This document shows, in pieces, positions 53,854-61,289 of a stretch of DNA of 64,000 bases. Numbering within the stretch: the first letter of the stretch is position 1; every line of letters starts with the position of its first letter. Under the pieces are notes generated by a model. That model saw only the letters and a list, made by a program, of their open reading frames with translations. It made no database searches and was not told the origin of the DNA. The position numbers and the translations under genes were made by a program. Location of the stretch: positions 1-64,000 of the forward strand of contig NZ_JALPTB010000023.1 of the NCBI RefSeq assembly GCF_023218075.1, written 5' to 3'. Source of the DNA: Rhodococcus sp. HM1 (GTDB lineage Bacteria; Actinomycetota; Actinomycetes; Mycobacteriales; Mycobacteriaceae).

Positions 53854-55231
53854 ACCGAGGTCGTTCACCGCCAACATTCGGCTTCCTCCGCCAGTCCCGG
53901 AAGGGCCTGGGGGCATAGACAGTTCCCTCAAAGCGGATCAGACCGAGCTGGTCGTCGGAGGAACCGAACACCACCGCCCGACCGTACGCTCGACTACGTT
54001 TGTGGCGTTTGGCGACGAAGCCCGCCAACCGCATCAACGCGTAGCCCCTGATCTTGGCGAACCTCGCGGACGAGTTTCCGTAACAGAAGTATCCCGCCCA
54101 CCCACGCAGGAACCGGTTCACCGATCCCACGATCGCGGTCACGCTCAGCAACGTCCGGGACCGGACCGTCAACCGACGGATTGACTCCCGGGCATGTGCC
54201 ATCGCTTTGTCCGATGGCCATCGAGCGAGGAACCCGATTCCCTTCGCACCGGTGCGGCCCCGACTGTGCACCCATCGATGATGAAAACCCAGAAAATCCA
54301 GGCCTTCCCCACCCTCGGCCAGGTGCACGATCCTGGTCTTGCTCGCCTTCGGTGTCAGCCCCAACTCCGCCAACAGCCCCGTCGGATGCGCGAGCGCATC
54401 CTCGGCCTGTTGTCTGGTCCGGCACATGATCACCACGTCGTCGGCATAGCGGACCAGCACTCCATGCTCCCGAACGTCCCACACCCGATCTATCCGGTGC
54501 AGATACACATTCGCCAGCATCGGAGAGAGCACCCCACCCTGCGGTGTTCCGGTCACCGCCCTGCGCACCACCCCGTCACTCATCACCCCGGCCCGCAACA
54601 TCGCGCGCAGCAGCCTGAGTACGGACTGATCGCAGACGCGTTCCTCGATCGCCTGCATCAACCGATCATGCGGAATCGCCTCGAAACACTCGGCGATATC
54701 CGTCTCCACCACCCACCGTCGCCCCCGCCACGCCTCGTCGACGAGGACCTGCAACGCGTCGTGCGCCGCCCTCTTGGGACGGAACCCGAACGAGCAGTCG
54801 CGCATGTCCGCCTCGAAGATCGGCTCGAGCACGATCTTGGTCGCGGCCTGCACGATGCGGTCACGAACCGCCGGGATCGACAACGGACGCTGCTCGGTCG
54901 TTCCGGGCTTCGGAATCAACACCCGACGCGCCGGCAACGGCCGATACCGTCCCTCCCGCAGTTCATCGGCCAGCTCATCGAGGAGTCGGGTCACCCCGTA
55001 CTCCTTGACCTGGTCCACGGTGATGCGATCAATACCGGATGCACCCTGATTGCGATACACCTGAAACCACGCGCGCATGAGGACATCACTGCGAATGATT
55101 TTGTCCCCCAACGCATGAAACCGTCTATCGGAGTCAGCCTTGGCTGTCCGGTAGAGCGTGTGCTGCAAGGCACGCACCGGATCCAACACAGCAGATCCAC
55201 TCGCGGCGGGACTAGCCTCGACGGCACTCAC
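53852..55231 (-). CDS. ltrA: group II intron reverse transcriptase/maturase
   Basis: 459 aa. RT blocks: LPARRVLIPKPGTTEQRPLS, DRIVQAATKIVLEPIFEADM, DCSFGFRPKRAAHDAL, VVETDIAECFEAIPHDRLM, TGTPQGGVLSPMLANVYLH, and the active site VLVRYADDVVIMC (YADD). The maturase domain X is at FLRGWAGYFCYGNSSARFAK. There is no HNH endonuclease after it, so mobility would be by an endonuclease-independent route. The protein assists splicing and retrohoming of the surrounding intron. The ATG at 55231 was used. Confidence 0.88.
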   Translation of the reverse strand: MSAVEASPAASGSAVLDPVRALQHTLYRTAKADSDRRFHALGDKIIRSDVLMRAWFQVYRNQGASGIDRITVDQVKEYGVTRLLDELADELREGRYRPLPARRVLIPKPGTTEQRPLSIPAVRDRIVQAATKIVLEPIFEADMRDCSFGFRPKRAAHDALQVLVDEAWRGRRWVVETDIAECFEAIPHDRLMQAIEERVCDQSVLRLLRAMLRAGVMSDGVVRRAVTGTPQGGVLSPMLANVYLHRIDRVWDVREHGVLVRYADDVVIMCRTRQQAEDALAHPTGLLAELGLTPKASKTRIVHLAEGGEGLDFLGFHHRWVHSRGRTGAKGIGFLARWPSDKAMAHARESIRRLTVRSRTLLSVTAIVGSVNRFLRGWAGYFCYGNSSARFAKIRGYALMRLAGFVAKRHKRSRAYGRAVVFGSSDDQLGLIRFEGTVYAPRPFRDWRRKPNVGGERPR

Positions 55232-55832
55232 CGGGCACCTCCTTCACATCAGCACGCATCGACACACGTAGCGGTCCTTCCCTCACCCCAGGTTGTGTTG
55301 TCCTGCGGGCTCGATCGGTACTATGACCGCCTCCGACTCCCTTCCGGCCGACAACTCATTTCCCAGGTTCACTGGTTATAGAGCGCCATCGCTTCCGACG
55401 ACCACACCGCACGACGGCATCTCGCAGATCGTCGAGCCGGGGAGGGCCTCTCCAGTTCCCGCCGCCACTGTCGATACGTTCCACGCCCCATACGCCGGAG
55501 AGTTCCTCGGCACCTGCATCTCCAGGTCTTCGGTGCCTTCCATGGCCTTCACCGTGATTTCGGCGGCTCGGCTCTCTCTTCACCCCCACCCTTATGGGCG
55601 GGGACCTCTAACGACGCCGCAGGCTTCGCGTCATGCTGCGGACCGCATCTTCGCTCCCCCTTGCAGGGCTTTTGACGCTGGGCTTCGACCCCACCCGTTT
55701 CCCGGTGAAGCCGCCAGCCTGCTACCGGGCCACCTGGCAGCTACCCGGACCGGACTTCCACCGGCAAGCGACGACGAGCTTACGAACAACAAATCACCTA
55801 CTCAAGGCAACCTCCTGTTCTGCTGGACGCAC

Positions 55833-56772
55833 GAAAGTGGGAGGCGAGATCTCCGGGTGCTTTGGTGACACGGGAGCCGACGATGAACTTCAGGCCCGCA
55901 TCATCGAGGTCGGTCAGATTCGACGCAGACAGCATCCCGGCGTCGGCAGCAACGACCATCTCCACACCGGTGATGTCGTGGCGTTCCTGGAACTGGCGCA
56001 CGATCGGCACGATGGTGTGGGTTTCGGCGTGGTTGCCTTCGAAACATCCGATTTCCAGCGGGAATCCGGTGCGGTCCACCAGGAGCCCGACGACGATCTG
56101 CGGGTCCACGCGTCGTTCCTTGCTGTAGCCGACTTTCCGTAGTGCGTCTTCTTTTTCGGCTTCGAAGTACAAGGTGGTGACGTCGTAGAGCAGCAAGCTC
56201 AGGCCGCCGGTCTCGGCGGCATGGACGAAGCACCGCTCGGCGATGACGGCTCGGTAGTTCTTGTCGAGGACCGAGCGCAGGTGGCGTTTGATGGTGGCGT
56301 AACTCGCTGGGGTGGCGCCGAGGTCACGCAGGACTCGGCCGGCATCGAGTTTCGAGCCGGGTTCGACGATGCGGGCGATCACCAGGTCCCGGAATACCTC
56401 ATCGTCGATCCGATCGAATCCGAGCTGGTCGTAGGTGGCGTGCAGGGCTTCCCGGAGCAGCACCGATGCGGTGGTTTCGGTCCGGCCCGGCGCATCGAGC
56501 ACCGGTTGTTGTTCCTCGATGGGCGCCGGCAGCAGCGTTCCTTGCCCGGTGGGGAGAGTACTTTCGACGGGCAGTTGTGGGGTGATGCCCAGGTCGAGGG
56601 ACTGTTGGTCGGGTTCGAGCCAGGCTCGGGCGCGTTCGAGGAGCATGCCGAGTTCGATGTCGGTGTGGGCGGATCCGATGTGTTTGACGATTTCCTGCCG
56701 GCCACCGCGGTAGCGGGCGACCTGCACGGCGGTGGCTCCGGATTTGGTGCGGACTCGCCTGATGAACGCCAC
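55833..56772 (-). CDS. IS1634-family transposase, exon 1
   Basis: From the GTG at 56770-56772: AFIRRVRTKSGATAVQVARY, then IVKHIGSAHTDIELGMLLER, IARIVEPGSKLDAGRVLRDL, YDVTTLYFEAEKEDALRKVG, and VVAADAGMLSASNLTDLDDA with the DDE Asp, ending at GDLASHF. The frame then enters intron sequence (RASSRTGGCLE, stop), so the full transposase needs splicing. This copy supplies the N-terminal region missing from the chimera at 4770. Confidence 0.82.
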
Positions 56773-56884
56773 TCGATGAGCGTAGACGGGCTCGGTTAGT
56801 GCGTGAAATCAGCCGTTCACGGGAGAGAATGTCCTGGTCACAGCGTTGAGGTCAGAATTTTTGACCAGGAGTGAGCCAACTCAG

Positions 56885-57292
56885 GCGGCTCCTGCAGATG
56901 AGACGACCCTCGAGGTCGATGGCCAGGAGGTGAGCTTCCGCAGCCTCGACTTGGTCGGCCCCTACACACACGAGATCAATGACCCGAACCCCGATGAGGA
57001 CTACCAGGAGTGGATCGTGCCGGTTGTGTGGGAACGGACGGTCGATCGCGAGTCGGCACTCCGCGAAGCCGGCTTGTTCGCGAACCAGAACTCCGCCTGC
57101 AGGCTTCGCGATGAGCACACACTGAACCGAGTCACCGAGTTCTTCGGTGTCGCGAACCGCGATCGATTTGCTCAGACAGCAGACAGCCAGTGAAATTGGG
57201 GGTGTGCGAGGACCCTGTCCTCGCACACCCTTCCGCTGACCGAGTACCGCGCGAGTAGACGGCGTTCTGTCAGGGATGGCGTACCGTCATAC
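56885..57292. repeat. 408-bp direct repeat, right copy (IS1634 target duplication)
   Basis: Second copy of 52567-52974. It contains the last 102 codons and stop of the DUF262-EVE gene (EVDGQEVSFRSLDLVGPYTH onwards) as a promoterless fragment, followed by the 3' flank. I saw no difference between copies by eye, which implies a recent insertion. It ends 8 bp before the stop codon of the HNH gene. Confidence 0.85.
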
Positions 57293-57300
57293 TTCACTCC

Positions 57301-58230
57301 TCACCCAGCGTTCAGAAAGCTTTCATAGCTGAGCGCCAAGAGCTCCCGGTCGGGTCGCTCACTACGAGCCGGCGGAACCACCATCAACTTCTGTCCGTGC
57401 CGCTCCTTGAGACCGTGCTCGAGCATCGGACCGTCGATTTCGTCCAAGAGATCCTTCCGGATTTCTACGACCAAGTCCGGCGTGATCCCCAAGATCTTCA
57501 CGTCGTAAGCAGCATGGTGGATCTTGCACAGAGCGAGCCCATTGGTCACTGCCGCGATACCCGCGTCGTGCGAATCGGGAACAATATGCGCGGCGTCCAG
57601 CAGTTCGCCGTGACCAAGAGCGCAGACTGCACACCGTGTCTCGTATGCACGCATCACCGTCGCACGAAATACTGGCTGATGAAGCCGACGCTTCGTCTCG
57701 GTCTTGACGTAACGCCGAAGCTGTTCCTCCGCTTGCGAATCGGGGCCAGAATGAAGATCGCGCGCGACTTCAGTGGCTATGACGAACTGGTGCTCCGCAG
57801 GTTCCTCCGCGAGGATGTACACCGGGTAGATGGGCTGAAACAAGCTCGGACCCACACCGTAGAACCAGATCAGCGGAACACCCTCATGCATGGCTGCACG
57901 CAGGCCACGGTTGTCCATGTTATTCGGGTCGGTCGTCGACCACTTGTAACGAAGGAGCCCATCCGAGCCTACTTGGTCCTCATACGGACGCTTCGCACCC
58001 GGCGCACGGTACGTAGTGCTGATGGACAAGGCAGAAGCAAGCTCTCTTGGCTTGCGAATCCCCCGCGTCGGGTCCATCAACCGGAACATCTTTCCGTCGA
58101 TCGTAAAATCGAGGAGGTCCTGGCGACTGATTGGCTCAAGTCCGTCGTTGGTGCGTACGGTCAACCACGCCATCGCCTCACTACGAAGGCGAGCATCGAA
58201 ATCGTCACCGCTCCACGAACCGTCACTCAC
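57301..58230 (-). CDS. HNH endonuclease (McrA/type IV-like)
   Basis: 309 aa. The C-terminal HNH nuclease is clear: RCAVCALGHGELLDAAHIVP, then NGLALCKIHHAAYDVKILG, with a CxxC and CxxH zinc site and the His of the beta-beta-alpha fold. The N-terminal 160 residues (DFTIDGKMFRLMDPTRGI, DGLLRYKWSTTDPNNMDNRG, VPLIWFYGVGPSLFQPIYPV) look like a PUA/SRA-like DNA-recognition domain as in McrA-type enzymes. It is the last gene of the minus-strand operon, 81 bp after the DUF4429-like gene. The GTG start follows CCAGGAGGATCT, a strong site. It probably restricts modified or foreign DNA. Confidence 0.72.
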   Translation of the reverse strand: MSDGSWSGDDFDARLRSEAMAWLTVRTNDGLEPISRQDLLDFTIDGKMFRLMDPTRGIRKPRELASALSISTTYRAPGAKRPYEDQVGSDGLLRYKWSTTDPNNMDNRGLRAAMHEGVPLIWFYGVGPSLFQPIYPVYILAEEPAEHQFVIATEVARDLHSGPDSQAEEQLRRYVKTETKRRLHQPVFRATVMRAYETRCAVCALGHGELLDAAHIVPDSHDAGIAAVTNGLALCKIHHAAYDVKILGITPDLVVEIRKDLLDEIDGPMLEHGLKERHGQKLMVVPPARSERPDRELLALSYESFLNAG

Positions 58231-58311
58231 AGATCCTCCTGGCTACCGCATGAAACCCACGCACCGATGCCGTCCTGCTGGGGGGCCGAACGGTCTTTAT
58301 TGAACCATCAC

Positions 58312-59529
58312 CTACTTGGGCGACTTGCTCACGGTCTCCCGGAGCGATTGCATGGAAGTGTCATCCACTTTCCACAGCTCCCAACCGTCGAATGGGCCTT
58401 CGTCGCCGAGCCTGAATGCCGAGACGACGGCCTTCGCAGCAGCGTCGGGATCCGGATAGGTCGCGCCAAGCAGCGCACGAACTGGCGCCACGGTCACATC
58501 CATCTTCTCGGTGTCGGGGTCGAACAGTGCCTTCACTCGGTGACCATCGCAATCGAGGTAGACGCGAATTCTCTTGCCGCTGAACGCAGTGATGCGGCGC
58601 ACTGGTCGAACGTGGACTGGTTTCGCATCATTCGTATGCGGCAAGCCCACGGGAGCATCCGAGGAATCGACCGAATCCGGAACGCGCGGCACTCTCTCCT
58701 GCGACGAACGACCTTGCGGCTCGGGGTTGTCCCACTTGTTCCAGACTCGGGTTCGCGGACGAGCTGTGCGCTTGGTCGCAGCGGGTGTAGAGGATTGGCC
58801 CGCAGGCTCGGGAGCCGGCTGGGGGCGCGATGGTTCGACAGCGGGAACTGGGTCTGGCAAGGCCTCCGACATCACAGCTTCCCACAAGGTGCCGAGACGC
58901 TGAGCGCCGAGATGTTGGAGCGGGGTTCCTTTCACCGCATTCTGCAAGGCTTTGATCCCCGAGTTCGCCGGCAATCGACGAGTCAGGTCGTGGAGCGCCC
59001 GGATCTGCTCCAGCCGCACGTCGTCGATCGTGTCGCGGGTTCCGCCGGCCGCAATCCAGAGTGATCCCACCGAGTTCCATATGACGCCGTCGTGCGTCTG
59101 CAGAACGTCCGGGGTTTCCCCGAGCACTTCGGCCAGTTCCGATTGACTGGCAATGCCGTCGAACCCGTCGAGCGCGGCACGAAGTTGATCACCGATGCTC
59201 ATCGGCTCGACCGTTACTTCGGAGTTCCCACCCAGCAATAGGTTGAGCGCCGAGAATCGGTCGTTGCTTCCCACAGAGAATCGAACGACATCATGGCATG
59301 CAGCGGGATCGGTCGCGCTCGGTTCCCCTGAGATGCAGATCCTCAAAGAGCCGAGGTCGGAATCGGTCGCAGACCTGAACTCCGTTCCGACTATGTCACC
59401 GCGCAGCGCACGCACCGGCTGTGTCGGCGCCCCTGAGACCAAGACATCGGGGATTCCCTCGCGCACGATCCAGACATAGTCGTCCTCGAGGACGACCTGA
59501 CCGTCGAACCCTTCGAACCACTGCGCCAT
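58312..59529 (-). CDS. DUF4429-like N-terminal domain protein, 405 aa
   Basis: Residues 1-115 follow a DUF4429/PH-like pattern (WFEGFDGQVVLEDDYVWIVR, ALRGDIVGTEFRSATDSDLG, CHDVVRFSVGSNDRFSALN). Residues 116-200 are helical, 220-310 a Pro/Arg-rich linker. The C-terminus (about 320-400) has RVYLDCDGHRVKALFDPDTE and DPDAAAKAVVSAF before FDGWELWKVDD, resembling DUF4357/RAMA-type domains found next to restriction systems. Function unknown. The ATG at 59527-59529 overlaps the upstream helicase stop as TAATG, so it is translated with it. Confidence 0.55.
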   Translation of the reverse strand: MAQWFEGFDGQVVLEDDYVWIVREGIPDVLVSGAPTQPVRALRGDIVGTEFRSATDSDLGSLRICISGEPSATDPAACHDVVRFSVGSNDRFSALNLLLGGNSEVTVEPMSIGDQLRAALDGFDGIASQSELAEVLGETPDVLQTHDGVIWNSVGSLWIAAGGTRDTIDDVRLEQIRALHDLTRRLPANSGIKALQNAVKGTPLQHLGAQRLGTLWEAVMSEALPDPVPAVEPSRPQPAPEPAGQSSTPAATKRTARPRTRVWNKWDNPEPQGRSSQERVPRVPDSVDSSDAPVGLPHTNDAKPVHVRPVRRITAFSGKRIRVYLDCDGHRVKALFDPDTEKMDVTVAPVRALLGATYPDPDAAAKAVVSAFRLGDEGPFDGWELWKVDDTSMQSLRETVSKSPK

Positions 59530-61289
59530 TACACGGTCTCCATCCGCACCATCACGTCCGACAGCAGCTCACCTGCAATGGTGTCTCCCAGGTACTCGAT
59601 TGCGGTCCTCTCGATTCGGCTCACCTGACTCGAAGAAACACCGAGCCGTGCTCCGATCTCCGCTTGTCGCTTCGGCTGCTCGCCACCAAGCCCATAGCGC
59701 ATAACAAGTACGGATACCTGCCGGGGCTCGAGTATCGACAAGCATGCCAGCACCGTGTCGAAATCGTCGACGGTCCCGCTCTCCCCCACCGCCCGCAGAA
59801 CACGACCGATCTCAGCATGCTCACTTCCTGTGACGAAGTCCTCTTCAGGAGCGTCATCCTCGACCAGCCGATGCGCGATAGCGACGACGTCGTCGGCTGC
59901 ACGTGAGTCGACCCTCGACTCCGCCGGACGCGAGGCCTCACTGGAAGGCGACAGGTCGCCCGGAGTGTGCGAGGTAACCTGCATCCACTCACGAAGTAGC
60001 GCAGGCGCTTCCTCTGGGGCCACGGTAACGACTTCGGATGCGATACCGGTGAGCTGTTCGAGAAAGGTTCCGTGGGCTCCGTTTTGGGGATCCTCAGAAG
60101 TGTTCTCCGCGAACATCACCAGGAATGAAGCCGGCCGACCGTCGGATTTCGGCCTGATGACGCGACCCATCCGCTGAATCATCTGCCGGCGACTCTTACT
60201 GCTCGCCAGGATGATTCCTACGTCAGCTTCGGGCACGTCGACGCCCTCGTCGAGCACTTTGGGGGCGACGAGAGTGGTAATCGTGCCGTTCTTGAACTCG
60301 GTGAGCAGCCGAGCTCGGTCCGAGCGCTTCAAGTCGCTCGTGAACGGTGCGGCGAGCACGCCTTCTTCCAGTAGTACTTCGGCGGCAGCACGCGATGAGT
60401 CCTTCGTCTCCGAGAACGTGAGCGCTTGCCCGGTCTCCTTGAGCACGGCGCCGAGACCGCGGAGCGCTTCCAGTTTCCCGCGACACTCGGCGAGCAACGA
60501 TCGACGCTTGGAGAAGGCGTACAGGTATTTCCGTGCTGCCCACGTCGAACCTTCGGCGCTCTCCCCTCCACTGAGTAGCTGGACGTCGCGCATGAACTCA
60601 CCGAACGACTCATCTGCACACCCGAACTTGTTGATGAGGTCGCCACGAAGCTTGCGTGCCAGCTCGTCGAATTCCTGGTACTCGGCGGCCTCGATCTCGT
60701 CGAACGGAACAGCGACGAGCATGACGCGCACCGGCGCGAGAATTCCGTCGGCGTGGCCTCGTTCGTAGTCGCAACCGTTGATGACCGTGCGGAAATACGG
60801 AAGCAAGTGCCGCTCGACGCCATCGTCCGACCGTTCGAAGGTCGCGGTAAGGCCGATCCGCTCTGAGAAGGACTCAGTCAGGAGTCGCGAGAAGGTCAGT
60901 GCTCCGTATCGGTGGACTTCGTCTGCCACAAGAAGGGTCGGTCCGAGTGTCCTCGGAGCCGACCTACTGATCGCCGACTGCACAGTACTGACCAGAATCC
61001 GCTTGCCGCGGAAGGTGTCTGCGTAACCGCCACCGCGCCGTCCGATAGGGGTATCCGGGAGCGCGCGCCGGATGGCGCGATGCCATTGGTCCAGCAGTTC
61101 GATGCCCGGCACCACAACCAACACGTTCATGCCGCGCGCAACGGCATCAGCGGCCGCCGCAATCCCGAGAGTCGTCTTTCCAGTGCCTGTGACGGCCTCC
61201 ACGACCGCACTGCGATCGGCGGCCACCCATGCGTCGAATGCTTCGCGTTGCCAAGCACGTAGCGGCGGACCAGCCAGGGTAACCGTCAT
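59529..61289 (-). CDS. DEAD/DEAH (XPB-like) helicase with C-terminal sigma-70 region 4-like HTH
   Basis: 586 aa. SF2 motifs: LRAWQREAFDAWV, Walker A EAVTGTGKTTLGI (33-45), motif II LLVADEVHRYG, motif III GLTATFERSDDG, motif V VLDEGVDVPEADVGIILAS, motif VI RQMIQRMGRVIRPKSDGR. Residues 520-566 are a region 4-like HTH: LEPRQVSVLVMRYGLGGEQP, then AEIGARLGVSSSQVSRIERT, matching the sigma-70 pattern at most positions. A linker of about 100 acidic residues separates the two. The ATG at 61287-61289 overlaps the stop of the SF1 helicase gene (ATGA), so the open frame upstream of it was not used. Confidence 0.8.
   Translation of the reverse strand: MTVTLAGPPLRAWQREAFDAWVAADRSAVVEAVTGTGKTTLGIAAAADAVARGMNVLVVVPGIELLDQWHRAIRRALPDTPIGRRGGGYADTFRGKRILVSTVQSAISRSAPRTLGPTLLVADEVHRYGALTFSRLLTESFSERIGLTATFERSDDGVERHLLPYFRTVINGCDYERGHADGILAPVRVMLVAVPFDEIEAAEYQEFDELARKLRGDLINKFGCADESFGEFMRDVQLLSGGESAEGSTWAARKYLYAFSKRRSLLAECRGKLEALRGLGAVLKETGQALTFSETKDSSRAAAEVLLEEGVLAAPFTSDLKRSDRARLLTEFKNGTITTLVAPKVLDEGVDVPEADVGIILASSKSRRQMIQRMGRVIRPKSDGRPASFLVMFAENTSEDPQNGAHGTFLEQLTGIASEVVTVAPEEAPALLREWMQVTSHTPGDLSPSSEASRPAESRVDSRAADDVVAIAHRLVEDDAPEEDFVTGSEHAEIGRVLRAVGESGTVDDFDTVLACLSILEPRQVSVLVMRYGLGGEQPKRQAEIGARLGVSSSQVSRIERTAIEYLGDTIAGELLSDVMVRMETV

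Larger units (their letters stand above)
53688..55832 (-). mobile_element. group II intron
   Basis: 2145 bp in the same sense as the transposase. The 5' end is GTGCG (55832-55828), the canonical start. The 3' end is ...GACCCTAC (53688), with the AY ending. Domain V is at 53821-53853. The flanks rejoin to CACTTTC-ATTGG, as in the unspliced relative at 5632-5643. The long domain VI region (about 130 nt) has a CGGGAGCTGG/CCAGCTCCCG stem around a large insert. Confidence 0.82.
52975..56884 (-). mobile_element. IS1634-family element carrying a group II intron
   Basis: The termini CTGAGTTGGCTCA (52975-52987) and TGAGCCAACTCAG (56872-56884) are perfect inverted repeats. Without the 2145-bp intron the element would be 1765 bp with one transposase gene. 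It is related to the truncated copy at 5019-6351 and the relic at 28513. It lies between the DUF262-EVE gene and the HNH gene, and breaks neither, because the duplication preserved the DUF262 gene. Confidence 0.85.
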
